A stretch of DNA of 64,000 bases from Stakelama portus. Its GTDB lineage: Bacteria > Pseudomonadota > Alphaproteobacteria > Sphingomonadales > Sphingomonadaceae. The position numbers and the translations under genes are program-made. The stretch spans positions 372,001 to 436,000 of the forward strand of contig NZ_QFZL01000003.1 in NCBI RefSeq assembly GCF_003171655.1. Direction: 5' to 3'. Shown here piece by piece: positions 25,176-34,684 of this stretch; position 1 is the first letter of the stretch; every line of letters begins with the position of its first letter. The notes under the pieces are model-generated. The model had not been told where the DNA came from. It did not search any database and saw nothing but the letters and a program-made list of their open reading frames with translations.

Positions 25176-25948
25176 CGCTTCATCTCCAGATCCAGGGAAA
25201 GGCCGGGGCCGGGATCGGCGGGCGGCGCGGCGCAGGGGTGCCGCGCCGCGTCGGCCCGGGCGCGGTCGAGGATCGCGGCGGGAACGTCCGCGCGATGGAA
25301 GACCCTGTCCGCCTGCCCCAGCAGGCGCGCGGTGCGCAGCGTCAGATCATCGGGGTCGACCGAAGTCAGCGTGATGCGGACCAGATCGGACCCTGCCGGA
25401 GTGTCGGCCGCCGCCAGCCACCCGGCCACACAGTCCTCCGCGTGATCGGCAAGAGGGTCGAGCGCGCCGCCGGGCGCCAGCGCGGCGCCGATGGCGCGGC
25501 GCCGGTCGCCGCCATCGGGCCAGCGGGTCCGCAACGCCGCCCGCGCCTCTTTCAGTCCCGAAGCCAGTGCGCCCAGCCCGGCGGGGAGCAGTGTTTCGAA
25601 ACGCTGGCGCAGCGCCGCCGCAAGTCCCGCCGAAGCGCCGCCGGTGGCGATGGCGATCAGCACCGGATCGCGGTCGACAATCGCCGGCAGCGTGAAGTCG
25701 CACTGGTCGGGCCGGTCGGTGGCGTTGATCAGCACGCCGCGCGCCCTGAGCCGGGCGATCGCGGCGATTGCGGTTTCGGTGTCTTCGATGGCGACAATCG
25801 CCAGCGCCGCGTCGCCATCCTCGCCGCAAATCCGCGCACCGGCACGTTCGAGCAGACGGCGTTTCGCCTGGGCGGCCTCGCCCTCGCCGAGCAGAATCAC
25901 CGGCCGTCCGGCGAGCCGCAGCAGCACCGGAAGGCCGGTTGCGCTCAT
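25172..25948 (-). CDS. cysG: Siroheme synthase, NAD-binding (CysG N-terminal / Met8-like) protein
   Basis: The N-terminal 200 residues resemble precorrin-2 dehydrogenase / sirohydrochlorin ferrochelatase: GRPVILLGEGEAAQAKRRLLERAGA (dinucleotide loop), LINATDRPDQCDFTLPAIVDRDPVLIAIATGGASAGLAAALR (quoted in part). This activity gives siroheme for sulfite or nitrite reduction. The last ~60 residues (LVRITLTSVDPDDLTLRTARLLGQADRVFH) look like the opening of the uroporphyrinogen methyltransferase domain but stop there, so the methyltransferase part is missing or is a remnant. It overlaps both lysA and the CorA gene by 4 bases. Confidence 0.75.
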   Translation of the reverse strand: MSATGLPVLLRLAGRPVILLGEGEAAQAKRRLLERAGARICGEDGDAALAIVAIEDTETAIAAIARLRARGVLINATDRPDQCDFTLPAIVDRDPVLIAIATGGASAGLAAALRQRFETLLPAGLGALASGLKEARAALRTRWPDGGDRRRAIGAALAPGGALDPLADHAEDCVAGWLAAADTPAGSDLVRITLTSVDPDDLTLRTARLLGQADRVFHRADVPAAILDRARADAARHPCAAPPADPGPGLSLDLEMKR

Positions 25949-27207
25949 GCGGTCAGCCAGTCCGGGACATTCTCCTCGGACATGATCGTTTCCGCAGCGA
26001 TGCGTTCGGCGACGATGGCATAGCGGCTGCCCTCGACCAGCACTTCGGGCACCAGCGGGCGGCTGTTATAGGTGCTCGCCATCGTCGCGCCATAGGCGCC
26101 GGCGCTACGCAGGACGATCAGGTCGCCGCTCTCGACCGCGTCGATTTCGCGCGCCTTGGCAAAGACATCGCTCGATTCGCATACCGGTCCGGCGATGTTC
26201 GCGGTGATCCGCGTGCCGCTTGGGCGCACCGATTCGACGGCGTGATAGGCGTCGTACATGGCGACGCGGGTCAGATCGTTCATCGCGCCGTCGACAATGA
26301 CCCAGGGATGGGTAACGCCCGGCTTCACCCACAGGACCTCGGTAACGAAGACGCCGGCATTGGCGGCGATGACGCGGCCCGGTTCGAACATCAGCTCGAC
26401 GTCCCAGTCGCGCGTCACGCGCGCTACCATCGCGCCGAAATCGGCGGGGCTCGGCGGGGTTTCGCCGGGACGATAGGGGACGCCCAGGCCGCCGCCCAGA
26501 TCGACATGGGTGATGGCGTGCCCGCCCGCCCGGAGATCGGCCACCAGCGCGCCGACGCGGGTAAAGGCGGCTTCGAGCGGGTCGAGGCTGGTCAGCTGGC
26601 TGCCGATATGGACGGCCACGCCGCGCAAATTCAGGCCGGGCAGCTTTGCCAGCCGGTCGAATATCGCCGGTGCCTGATCGATCGGCAGGCCGAACTTGTT
26701 CTCTGCCTTGCCGGTCGAAATCTTTTCATGCGTGCCTGCATCGACATCGGGATTGACGCGCAGCACCGCAGGCGCCGTGATCCCGCGTTCGGCAGCGAGC
26801 TGTGCCAGCACGACGCCTTCTTCCTCAAGCTCCAGATTGAACTGGCCGATTCCGGCGTCGAGCGCGGCGGCGAGTTCCCTGCGCGACTTTCCGACGCCCG
26901 AAAAGACGATGTCCTTTGCCGCCATGCCGCTCGCCAGCGCGCGCTTCATTTCGCCCACCGAAACCACGTCCGCGCCGAACCCTTCCTGTGCCAGCACGCG
27001 CAGCACCGCGAGGTTGGGATTGGCCTTGATCGCAAAGGCGCAATGGACGCGCGGCAGCGCCGACAGCCCTTCGCGAAACACCCGCGCATGGCGGCGCAGC
27101 GTCGCCGCCGAATAGATATAGACCGGCGTGCCGACTTCGGCTGCGATCCGCGAAACCGGAATATCCTCGGCGTAGAGCTCGCCGTTCTGAAGCGTGAAAT
27201 GATCCAT
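25945..27207 (-). CDS. lysA: Diaminopimelate decarboxylase
   Basis: LysA makes L-lysine from meso-diaminopimelate with pyridoxal phosphate. The 420-residue protein shows the PLP lysine motif CAFAIKANPNLAVLRVL, the Gly-rich phosphate loop THVDLGGGLGVPY, and the C-terminal active-site segment VCESSDVF. I begin at ATG 27207 (MDHFTLQNG), matching LysA N-termini; the frame is open 19 codons further upstream. It is divergent from the zinc-ribbon protein gene and is followed by overlapping cysG. Confidence 0.93.
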   Translation of the reverse strand: MDHFTLQNGELYAEDIPVSRIAAEVGTPVYIYSAATLRRHARVFREGLSALPRVHCAFAIKANPNLAVLRVLAQEGFGADVVSVGEMKRALASGMAAKDIVFSGVGKSRRELAAALDAGIGQFNLELEEEGVVLAQLAAERGITAPAVLRVNPDVDAGTHEKISTGKAENKFGLPIDQAPAIFDRLAKLPGLNLRGVAVHIGSQLTSLDPLEAAFTRVGALVADLRAGGHAITHVDLGGGLGVPYRPGETPPSPADFGAMVARVTRDWDVELMFEPGRVIAANAGVFVTEVLWVKPGVTHPWVIVDGAMNDLTRVAMYDAYHAVESVRPSGTRITANIAGPVCESSDVFAKAREIDAVESGDLIVLRSAGAYGATMASTYNSRPLVPEVLVEGSRYAIVAERIAAETIMSEENVPDWLTA

Positions 27208-27324
27208 GGCGCGCCGTCCATGGGGGAAAGCGAAAGCGCTGGAAAGGGACTTTTCTGGCTGCACGGCATTGCAGATATGTTGTTGCGTACCCTAAACGAT
27301 GTGCTCCCGGAACAGCGGAGACCC

Positions 27325-28569
27325 ATGCGGATGATCTTCACGCATTGCCGAAACTGCCTTGAACCGGTTCGCGCCGACGGCCTGGGCAGGCAGGAGCTGA
27401 CCTGCGGATCCTGCGGGGCGCAGTTCGTGTTCGGCGAAGGCCCGCTGTACCTGGCGCCGCCGCCCGGCGCCGACCCGGAGACCGCGGTGTATGAGCTGAC
27501 GATGAAGGATGGCAGCAAGGTTCGGCTGCACCCCGAATTGCCGCCGCGACCGAGTGAAGCGGCAGCGGCGGCGGACGATTATCCGGCAAGGCTGGGCGAG
27601 CTGCAGAAGCGCGCGGTGATTGTGGAAATCGCCGACAAGGCGCGCCCGCGCCTGCTGGCCGAAGGCGCCATCGATGCCGATTTCCCCGATTTCATGTTGC
27701 TGCTCAATGTCGCGCGCGACTTGCTCGAAGCCGAGGCGCAAGGCGATCTGGGCGCGATGCTGTCGCAGTATCAGGTGCGCGTGCCGCCGGCCGCTGACGA
27801 TCCGGTGCCCGATCCGGCGGCGCATGCCGACGATCTTGCGCGGATCAGCAATCCCGAATGGACGCCGGTGGAAACCGACGCGTTCAAGGCGGCGGCGCTG
27901 ATGCTCTATACCTTCGCCGATGCGGGGCGTCCGGTCGGGCCGCGCGATGTCGATCTCGAACGCGCCTATCAGCTTGCCCTGCACGAGCGGCGCGCAGAAG
28001 CCGCTGCCGAGAGCGAAGCGGAAGTTCCCGACGAGGAACTGCCGCCGGTATCGGATATTTTCGAAGGGCTGTTCCGCGCGACCGGTTCGAAAGACGCAGC
28101 GGCCACCGCCGCACAGGCCCGCGTGCTCGAGGAAATTCAGCGCCGGGCCGCGGCGGGCGAGACGCTGCCCGACGAATCACCGCCCGCGGCGGCACCCGCC
28201 GCGACGGCCGCGCCAGCCGTGCCGCAAAAGGACGCGGGCGGCTGGACGATCTTCGCGGTCGGTTTCGTAATCTTCACGCTCGCGTTCCCGATCGCGCACA
28301 TGTTCGAAAAGATACATGAAATGGTCGGGACGCTGGTGATGCTGGTGCTGCTCGTCGCGGGCGCGCGCGGCATGTATTCGGGATTGCGTCAGGCGATCGG
28401 CACGGCGCCGATCGTTACCGGCATCCTGGTATTCGTCGCGATGGGACCGGCCAGCGCGCTCAGCCTGATGGGCATGGCCGCGCTTGGCATGACGTCGTTC
28501 GAAAGCGAGAACGCAACGCCCGGATCGGGTGCGAATTCCGCCGCTGCGGCAGGCGCGATCAGCGATTAG
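27325..28569 (+). CDS. Zinc-ribbon membrane protein of unknown function
   Basis: I do not recognise a characterised family. From ATG 27325 the product has 414 residues. The N-terminus has two CxxC pairs (HCRNCLEP and LTCGSCGAQF), a zinc-ribbon-like knuckle. A long acidic, Ala/Pro-rich cytoplasmic region follows, with three membrane segments near the C-terminus (WTIFAVGFVIFTLAFPIAHM, LVMLVLLVAGARGMYSGL and GILVFVAMGPASALSLMGMA). It lies between lysA and a lipoprotein gene but on the opposite strand. The last 11 bases overlap the convergent lipoprotein gene. Confidence 0.7.
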   Translation: MRMIFTHCRNCLEPVRADGLGRQELTCGSCGAQFVFGEGPLYLAPPPGADPETAVYELTMKDGSKVRLHPELPPRPSEAAAAADDYPARLGELQKRAVIVEIADKARPRLLAEGAIDADFPDFMLLLNVARDLLEAEAQGDLGAMLSQYQVRVPPAADDPVPDPAAHADDLARISNPEWTPVETDAFKAAALMLYTFADAGRPVGPRDVDLERAYQLALHERRAEAAAESEAEVPDEELPPVSDIFEGLFRATGSKDAAATAAQARVLEEIQRRAAAGETLPDESPPAAAPAATAAPAVPQKDAGGWTIFAVGFVIFTLAFPIAHMFEKIHEMVGTLVMLVLLVAGARGMYSGLRQAIGTAPIVTGILVFVAMGPASALSLMGMAALGMTSFESENATPGSGANSAAAAGAISD

Positions 28570-28810
28570 GCGGCGGCAGGTCGAAATCGTCGTTGCGGCG
28601 CTTTTCCGAGCTTTCGATCAGATCGTCGCTGCGCGCCGGGCGCGTCTGGACCGGCGCGGCCAGCAAATCGTCGGGCGTGGGAGTCGCTTCTGCGCCATAG
28701 GGCGCGACCGGCAGCGGCTGGCCCGCCGAAGGTTCGAGCGATTCGCGCGCGCCACAGCCTGACAGCAGGAGCAGTGCACTGGTGGTGACGGCGACAAGGG
28801 CGGTCCGCAT
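28559..28810 (-). CDS. Small lipoprotein downstream of argH
   Basis: An 83-residue protein with a lipoprotein signal (LVAVTTSALLLLSGC) and lipidated Cys about residue 20, followed by a short Pro/Asp-rich tail. The start ATG 28810 overlaps the argH stop (TGATG). Its position between argH and lysA recalls the LptM/YifL lipoprotein found at that place in other proteobacteria, but the tail lacks the GPLYLP motif of that family, so the equivalence is only positional. Confidence 0.72.
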   Translation of the reverse strand: MRTALVAVTTSALLLLSGCGARESLEPSAGQPLPVAPYGAEATPTPDDLLAAPVQTRPARSDDLIESSEKRRNDDFDLPPPNR

Positions 28811-30189
28811 CACTGATCTTCCTCTTCCAGCGCCTGGCGTGCAGTCGCAATGGCTTCGCGAACCCGTGCGGGCGCAGTGCCGCCAAAGCTCATCCGGCTC
28901 GATACCGACGCATCGACGCTGAGCACGTCATAGACGCGTTCGTCGATCCGCGCATCCACTTCGCGCAAGGCTTCGATCGGCAACTGGTCGAGCCGCACGC
29001 CATCGGCTTCGGCCCGCGCGACGGCGCGACCGGTGATGTGATGCGCTTCGCGGAAGGGCACGCCGCCTTCGCGTACCAGCCAGTCGGCAAGGTCGGTCGC
29101 GGTGGCAAAGCCCGATTCGGCCAGCCCGCGCATCCGATCGGTGCGGAATTGCGCGCTTTCGACCATCCCGGTCATCGCCGCGATGCTGAGCCCCAGCAGG
29201 TCGTGCGCTTCGAACACCGGCGGCTTGTCGTCCTGCATGTCCTTTGAATAGGCGAGCGGCAGCCCCTTCATCGTCACCATCAGGCTGGTCATGCAGCCCA
29301 GGATGCGCCCGGCATGGCCGCGCACCAGCTCGGCGGCATCGGGGTTGCGCTTTTGCGGCATGATCGACGATCCGGTCGACCATTGGTCGGACAGTTTGAC
29401 GAAGCCGAAGGGCTGGCTCGCCCAGATCACGAATTCTTCGGCAAGCCGGCTCAGATGCAGCGATGCCTGCACGGCGGCGGTCAGATATTCGATCGCGAAA
29501 TCACGATCCGATACCGAATCGAGCGAATTGCGCGTCGGGCCATCGAAGCCGAGCGCGGCGGCAGTCGCTTCGCGGTCGATCGGAAAGCCGGTGCCGGCCA
29601 GCGCGGCGGCGCCGAGCGGGCAGCGATTGAGCCGCGCGCGTGCATCGGCAAGCCGCGCCCGATCGCGCGCGAACATCTCATAATAGGCCATCAGATGGTG
29701 GCCGAGCGTCACCGGCTGGGCGGACTGGAGGTGCGTGAAACCGGGCATCACGCTGTCGGCATGTTCCCCGGCGCGCGCGAGCAGCGCAGTTTGCAGCGCC
29801 TTCAGCCCGGCTGCCGCCTCGTCCATCGCTTCGCGCGTCCACAGGCGGAAATCGGTCGCGACCTGATCGTTGCGCGAACGTGCGGTGTGCAGGCGTCCGG
29901 CGACCGGGCCGATCTTTTCGGCCAGCGCGCTTTCGGTGACCATATGGATGTCTTCGAGCGCATAATCGACCGGCACGCCGTCGCGTTCGAAATCGGCGGC
30001 GACGGCATCAAGGCCCTGCGAAATCGTCTGCGCATCCTCGGGCGCGACAATGCCCTGCTTGCCCAGCATCGCGACATGCGCCTGCGATCCGGCGATGTCC
30101 TGCTGCCACAGTCGCTTGTCGAACGGGATCGAGGCGTTTATCTCGCGCATCACTGCCGAGGGGCCTTCGGCGAACCGCCCGCCCCACAT
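28810..30189 (-). CDS. argH: Argininosuccinate lyase
   Basis: ArgH splits argininosuccinate to arginine and fumarate. The 459-residue product begins [10 protein letters not shown] and contains the superfamily signature [12 protein letters not shown] near residue 275, plus [12 protein letters not shown] and [16 protein letters not shown]. The start ATG at 30189 shares two bases with the ATG of the divergent tlpA frame. The downstream lipoprotein is translationally coupled. Confidence 0.95.
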   Translation of the reverse strand: MWGGRFAEGPSAVMREINASIPFDKRLWQQDIAGSQAHVAMLGKQGIVAPEDAQTISQGLDAVAADFERDGVPVDYALEDIHMVTESALAEKIGPVAGRLHTARSRNDQVATDFRLWTREAMDEAAAGLKALQTALLARAGEHADSVMPGFTHLQSAQPVTLGHHLMAYYEMFARDRARLADARARLNRCPLGAAALAGTGFPIDREATAAALGFDGPTRNSLDSVSDRDFAIEYLTAAVQASLHLSRLAEEFVIWASQPFGFVKLSDQWSTGSSIMPQKRNPDAAELVRGHAGRILGCMTSLMVTMKGLPLAYSKDMQDDKPPVFEAHDLLGLSIAAMTGMVESAQFRTDRMRGLAESGFATATDLADWLVREGGVPFREAHHITGRAVARAEADGVRLDQLPIEALREVDARIDERVYDVLSVDASVSSRMSFGGTAPARVREAIATARQALEEEDQ

Positions 30190-30796
30190 GCTGTTGGAGC
30201 CTGTCTTGCGCCCGGTAATCGCGTTTCTCCTTGTCGCTTTCGCAGCTTCGCTCGCCGGCTGCGATAGGCAAAGCAACCCGCCGGAGCAAGCGAACGACGC
30301 GCTTCCCGTCGACGCGCCGATGCCGCCTGTCGACGGCAATGCCGCCGTGGAGGAAATCGGCAAGCTCGATCGCAGCCATGCCGGCGAAATGGCACCGCAT
30401 CTCAAGATCGTTGCGCCCGACGGATCGGAAACGTCGCTCGACGCTTTCCAGGGCAAGCCGGTGCTGCTCAACCTGTGGGCGACCTGGTGCGCGCCCTGTG
30501 TCGCCGAACTGCCGACGCTCGATACGCTGGCCGGGCGCGAGGCCGGCAAGGTGCAGGTGATCGCGCTAAGCCAGGATTTCGACGGCGCGGAGAAGGTCGC
30601 GGCGTTCTTTGCCAAGAACCGCTACGCCCATCTCCAGCCCTATCGCGACGATGAAGCGGCCTTCAGCCTGTCGATGCAGACCAATTTGCCGACCACCATC
30701 CTGTATGATTCGCAAGGGCGCGAGGTCTGGCGGATGCTGGGCGGGATGGACTGGACTGGCGACGCGGCGGCGGAACTGATCGCCGAAGCAAGCTAG
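30188..30796 (+). CDS. tlpA: TlpA/ResA-like thioredoxin lipoprotein
   Basis: A periplasmic thiol-disulfide protein anchored by a lipoprotein signal ([16 protein letters not shown]). The thioredoxin fold carries the active site WATWCAPC and a cis-Pro segment ([10 protein letters not shown]). TlpA-type proteins reduce substrates such as apocytochromes or copper-site proteins. ATG 30188 overlaps the divergent argH ATG. TTG 30206 has a better ribosome site (GGAG 30196-30199, 6-base gap) and gives a shorter signal, so it may be the real start. Confidence 0.85.
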   Translation: MLLEPVLRPVIAFLLVAFAASLAGCDRQSNPPEQANDALPVDAPMPPVDGNAAVEEIGKLDRSHAGEMAPHLKIVAPDGSETSLDAFQGKPVLLNLWATWCAPCVAELPTLDTLAGREAGKVQVIALSQDFDGAEKVAAFFAKNRYAHLQPYRDDEAAFSLSMQTNLPTTILYDSQGREVWRMLGGMDWTGDAAAELIAEAS

Positions 30797-30881
30797 CGCG
30801 CAAACCGGATCGGGCCGGGCCGCGCGGTCCGCGAAAACACGCTGTCGGGCAAAGCCGCATTGCGGTGCGCCATATCGCCGA

Positions 30882-30896
30882 GCGGTTGAAAACCGC
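30882..30896. repeat. Inverted repeat GCGGTT-GAA-AACCGC after tlpA
   Basis: A perfect 6-bp hairpin lies between tlpA and the ABC ATPase gene. No T-run follows, so it could be a weak terminator or an operator for the ABC genes. Confidence 0.35.
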
Positions 30897-30939
30897 GCTG
30901 ATACAGTCCAGTAATACAGCCGATTTCCCGGGGGCACCG

Positions 30940-31857
30940 ATGACAGCGTTATTACTCGATCAGGTCACGAAGCGGTTCGGCAATGTCACCGCCGTCAACG
31001 ATCTGAGCTTTGCGGTGCCCGAGGGGGAAGTGTACGGCTTTCTGGGCGGCAATGGCGCGGGCAAGACGACGTCGCTGCGCATGGTGCTCGACATCATCCG
31101 GCCGACCGCCGGGCGGATCGAAGTGCTGGGCAAGGCGCCGGGGCGCGAGAACAGCGCCGATCTGGGCTTCCTTCCCGAAGAGCGCGGCCTCTACAAGACG
31201 ATGAGCGCGATCGACACGATCGTCTATTTCGGGCGGTTGAAGGGGATGAGCGCGGGCGATGCACGGGCCGAGGGCGAGCGGTTGCTCGAACGGTTCGGCC
31301 TGTCCGATTTTGCCAAGACCAATGTCGACAAGCTGTCCAAGGGCATGGCGCAGAAGGTGCAGCTCGCCACCGCAGTGGTGAACAAGCCGCGCCTGCTGAT
31401 CCTCGACGAACCGTTTTCGGGGCTCGACCCGGTCAATCAGGGGCTGTTGGAGGACGAGATACGGCGTGCTTCGCAAGGGGGCGCCACGGTCGTGTTTTCC
31501 ACTCATGTCATGCAGCATGCCGAACGGCTGTGCGATCGCCTGTTGCTGCTGGCCAAGGGGGCCAAGCGATTCGAAGGCACGCTCGACGAAGCGCGCGCCG
31601 AATTGCCGGCGCGGCTGACCATCCTGTCGCGTGAGGCGCCCAACGGCCTGCCGGGCGTCGCCCGCGCGACCATGGCCGGGCCGGCGGAACATGGCTGGAC
31701 CGCATGGGCAGTGGAGATGGAGCAGGGCCGCGATCCGGGCGACCTGCTCGAAGCCTGTACGCAGCGCGGTTTTGCCCTGCGCGGGTTCGAACAGCACAAG
31801 CCCAGCCTGCATGATGTTTTCATCCATATCGTCGGTGCCGGGGAGGCGCGCGCATGA
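30940..31857 (+). CDS. ABC-2 type exporter ATP-binding protein (NatA-like)
   Basis: A 305-residue ABC ATPase: Walker A GGNGAGKTT (residues 36-44), signature LSKGMAQKV in place of LSGGQ, Walker B LLILDEPFSGLD and switch His in FSTHVMQHAE. The variant signature and the ~80-residue C-terminal extension fit the NatA/YhaQ group that partners with ABC-2 permeases. I start at ATG 30940 (MTALLLDQVTKRFG) with GGGGG just upstream. It overlaps the permease gene by 4 bases. The cargo is unknown. Confidence 0.88.
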   Translation: MTALLLDQVTKRFGNVTAVNDLSFAVPEGEVYGFLGGNGAGKTTSLRMVLDIIRPTAGRIEVLGKAPGRENSADLGFLPEERGLYKTMSAIDTIVYFGRLKGMSAGDARAEGERLLERFGLSDFAKTNVDKLSKGMAQKVQLATAVVNKPRLLILDEPFSGLDPVNQGLLEDEIRRASQGGATVVFSTHVMQHAERLCDRLLLLAKGAKRFEGTLDEARAELPARLTILSREAPNGLPGVARATMAGPAEHGWTAWAVEMEQGRDPGDLLEACTQRGFALRGFEQHKPSLHDVFIHIVGAGEARA

Positions 31858-33344
31858 TCCAGCACATCCTCCTCGTCGCCGCGCGCGAATTTCGCCAGAT
31901 CGCCGCGACGCGCAGTTTCTGGTTCACGCTGCTGATCCTGCCGGTCGCGCTTGCAGTCGGGCCGCTTGCCCAGTCGTTTCTGGGCGATTCGGATACGCGC
32001 AACGTGATGTTGATCGACGGCGGCAGCGGCGCGGGTCGGGCCGTGGCGCAGCGGATCGAGCTTGACGAGCAGCAGCGCGTGCTCGGTGCCCTGGCCCGTT
32101 ATGTCGAACGCTATGGGCTCGAATCGGTCGATCCCGCCGCGCCCTGGGCACAGCATGACCGCTGGTATACCGATGCCGACGCTGCGCAATTCGCTGCCGA
32201 TGGCGGCGCCGACGCAGTGGCGAAGAAGCTGGCCGCCGCCGCGCCGAAGGGGACGCCCGAATTCGAAGCGCCCGAGGCGAATTACGAGATCGTCAAAACG
32301 CCTGCCGATATTGCGGCCGCGCCGCCTGCGCAGCTCGACGCGCTGGTGAAACCCTATCTCGACCCGCCCGAGGATTCGGACCTGCGCAAGCTGGATTATG
32401 TGCTGTACGTGCCCGAGCGCGTGACGCCGCAGACGCCGGTGCGGATCTGGTCGAACGGTCGCGTTTCGCCCGGCTTCGTGCAGACCGTCCAGTCGGTGCT
32501 GACGGGTACGATGCGGGTGCAGTATCTGCAGGATGCCGGGCTGAGCGCCCAGCAATCCGTCGCCGCGAACACGCTGGTCCCGGCAATCAGGATCAATAGC
32601 CCGCCGCCCGGTGGCGGACGCGAAAAGGTGTTGATCCAGTCGATCCTGCCACTGCTGCTTGCCTATATCCTGCTCATGTCGCTGCTGCTTTCGGGCAGCT
32701 GGATGTTGCAGGGAACGGTCGAGGAACGGTCGAACAAGCTGATCGAGACCGTGCTTGCCTGTATCAGCCCCAATGAACTGATGTACGGCAAATTGTTCGG
32801 CACGGTCGCGGTCGGGCTGGTGATGGTGCTGTTCTGGGCGGTCTGCGCCGCCGGCGTCGCCTTTGCCGCGCATGGCCAGATTGCCGATATGATGCGACTC
32901 GCGATCGCGCCGGTGGCAACGCCGGGGGTCATCCTGACGATGCTCTACTTCTTCCTCGCCGGCTATGTGATGGTGTCGATGATCTTCCTGGCGATCGGGG
33001 CGATGAGCGACAGTTTCCGCGACGCGCAAAGCTATCTGACGCCAGTGATTCTGGTGATCGCCATGCCCTTTGCCTTTATCGCGCAGGCAGTGATGTCGCA
33101 GACCGGCGGGCTGGCGGTGCAGGTGATGACGTGGATTCCGCTCTATACGCCCTTCACGATGCTCGCCCGGCTGGGATCGGGCGTGCCGATGCTCGAAGTG
33201 ATCGGTGCGGGCGTGCTGCTTGCCGCGTTCATCGCCGTCGAATTCATCTTCCTCGGCCGCGTTTTCCGCCACAGCCTGCTCGCGGCGGGCGAAAAGGCCA
33301 GTTTGAAGCAGATCGGCCAGCTCATGCGTCGCCGCGAGGCATGA
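31854..33344 (+). CDS. ABC-2 type exporter permease (NatB/YhaP-like)
   Basis: A 496-residue permease. An N-terminal membrane segment (RSFWFTLLILPVALAVGPLA) precedes a ~230-residue soluble, probably extracytoplasmic region. Five to six membrane segments follow from LPLLLAYILLMSLLLSGSWM onwards, with the ABC-2 family motif VEERSNKLIETVLACISPNELMYGK (quoted in part). Together with the preceding ATPase it should form a half-transporter dimer exporting an unknown substrate. Confidence 0.86.
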   Translation: MIQHILLVAAREFRQIAATRSFWFTLLILPVALAVGPLAQSFLGDSDTRNVMLIDGGSGAGRAVAQRIELDEQQRVLGALARYVERYGLESVDPAAPWAQHDRWYTDADAAQFAADGGADAVAKKLAAAAPKGTPEFEAPEANYEIVKTPADIAAAPPAQLDALVKPYLDPPEDSDLRKLDYVLYVPERVTPQTPVRIWSNGRVSPGFVQTVQSVLTGTMRVQYLQDAGLSAQQSVAANTLVPAIRINSPPPGGGREKVLIQSILPLLLAYILLMSLLLSGSWMLQGTVEERSNKLIETVLACISPNELMYGKLFGTVAVGLVMVLFWAVCAAGVAFAAHGQIADMMRLAIAPVATPGVILTMLYFFLAGYVMVSMIFLAIGAMSDSFRDAQSYLTPVILVIAMPFAFIAQAVMSQTGGLAVQVMTWIPLYTPFTMLARLGSGVPMLEVIGAGVLLAAFIAVEFIFLGRVFRHSLLAAGEKASLKQIGQLMRRREA

Positions 33345-33385
33345 GCGGCCCCCGCAAGGGGAATTTTGCCGGCGCTGTGGAAGTT

Positions 33386-33459
33386 TGGATGCCCCGCGTG
33401 GATTCGAACCACGATTGACGGAGTCAGAGTCCGTAGTCTTACCATTAGACGACAGGGCA
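33386..33459 (-). tRNA. tRNA-Gln (anticodon CTG)
   Basis: The minus strand folds as a 74-base tRNA with encoded CCA: acceptor TGCCCTG/CGGGGCA, D arm GTCT..AGAC, anticodon stem ACGGA/TCCGT with loop CTCTGAC (anticodon CTG, reads CAG), and T arm CGTGG-TTCGAAT-CCACG. Position 73 is T. A clear promoter lies upstream. Confidence 0.95.
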
Positions 33460-33478
33460 ATGCCGTAATGAGGGGCGC

Positions 33479-33507
33479 GAAATAGGCGGCGGCCCCGCGC
33501 ATGTCAA
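33479..33507 (-). promoter_or_regulatory. tRNA-Gln promoter
   Basis: On the minus strand a perfect TTGACA (plus 33502-33507), a 17-base spacer and TATTTC (plus 33479-33484) lie about 20 bases upstream of the mature tRNA 5' end. Confidence 0.75.
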
Positions 33508-33622
33508 CGCCTTGTCGGGCGCCAGCTTGCTCCGCGGCTCCCGCTGCGCTAGCCTCGCATGCAAGCGCCGGTCGGATCGGCTTTTCGATCCGTGACGGAA
33601 AGAACATAAGCGAGTGGATTAT

Positions 33623-34684
33623 ATGGGGGACGGCTCCGCCAGGATGCCGCGCCCAGGGAGCAACGGCCCCGGCCATGGCTCCTCGCGCGCGACGACCGCA
33701 TCAACATCTTCAGGGCGGGGGCGATGGCCCCATGCGCGCCATTTTGCCGCGCTCGACCTTGGCACCAATAATTGTCGGTTGCTGATCGCCCGGCCCCAGG
33801 GGGCGGGATTTGCCGTGGTCGATGCGTTTTCGCGCATCGTCCGGCTCGGCGAAGGGCTCGCCACGCATGGCCAGCTCAGCGATGCGGCGATCGAACGGAC
33901 CATCGCGGCGCTGCGCGTCTGTGCCGACAAGCTGCGCAAGCGCAATGTGGCATTGTCGCGTTCGGTCGCGACCGAGGCGTGCCGCCGCGCGAGCAACGGC
34001 ACCCAGTTCATCGAACGCGTCTATCGCGAAACCGGGATCGCGCTCGACATCATTACCGCCGAAGAGGAAGCGCGGCTGGCCGTGCTGGGGTGCCATGCGC
34101 TGCTCGAACCGGGCGACGGGCCCGCACTGGTGTTCGATATCGGCGGCGGATCGACCGAATTGGTGCTGGTCGGTCCGGGCGAGGAAGTGCCGCCGATTCT
34201 CGACTGGCACAGCGCGCCCTGGGGCGTGGTGTCGCTGACCGAAGCGACTGCGCGCGGCGATTCGCCCGAGGCGCGTGCCGCGGCCTATGCCGATATGCGC
34301 GCGCGGGTGCGTGAGAGTTTCGCGCCCTTTGCCAAGCGGCTGAAAGCGCCGCCGGGGCGCCCGCGGCTGCTGGGTACGAGCGGTACGGTGACGACGCTGG
34401 CGAGCGTCCATCTGGGGCTCGAGGCCTATGACCGGGCCGTGATCGACGGACTGATCGTGCCGGTCGCGGCGATGCGCGGCGTCAGCGCCCAACTGGCCGG
34501 GATGAGCGTGGCGGAACGGTCGCAGGTGCCGTGTATCGGTGGCGAGCGCGCCGATCTGGTCGTCGCGGGCTGCGCGATCCTTGAAACGATCCTCGATTTA
34601 TGGCCCGCCGAGCGGCTAGGGATCGCCGATCGTGGGATTCGGGAGGGCATATTGCGGCGTTTGATGCAGGGACAGCGGACATGA
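33623..34684 (+). CDS. Ppx/GppA family phosphatase (short form)
   Basis: The protein (353 residues) has the ASKHA-fold motifs of exopolyphosphatase / pppGpp phosphatase: FAALDLGTNNCRLLIARP, VFDIGGGSTELVLV and LLGTSGTVTTLASVHLGL. It lacks the C-terminal HD-like domain of the ~500-residue E. coli Ppx, so it is the short form common in alphaproteobacteria. The first ~40 residues are low complexity. GTG 33614 is an alternative start. The stop overlaps the start of rlmE. Confidence 0.86.
   Translation: MGDGSARMPRPGSNGPGHGSSRATTASTSSGRGRWPHARHFAALDLGTNNCRLLIARPQGAGFAVVDAFSRIVRLGEGLATHGQLSDAAIERTIAALRVCADKLRKRNVALSRSVATEACRRASNGTQFIERVYRETGIALDIITAEEEARLAVLGCHALLEPGDGPALVFDIGGGSTELVLVGPGEEVPPILDWHSAPWGVVSLTEATARGDSPEARAAAYADMRARVRESFAPFAKRLKAPPGRPRLLGTSGTVTTLASVHLGLEAYDRAVIDGLIVPVAAMRGVSAQLAGMSVAERSQVPCIGGERADLVVAGCAILETILDLWPAERLGIADRGIREGILRRLMQGQRT

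Noticed and set aside
25768..27324. Upstream extension of the zinc-ribbon gene frame
   Set aside because: It would overlap lysA on the opposite strand for over 1 kb and reads as low-quality sequence; the protein-like part begins at 27325.
28559..28810. Calling the small lipoprotein LptM
   Set aside because: It lacks the LptM tail motif; only the lipobox and position agree.
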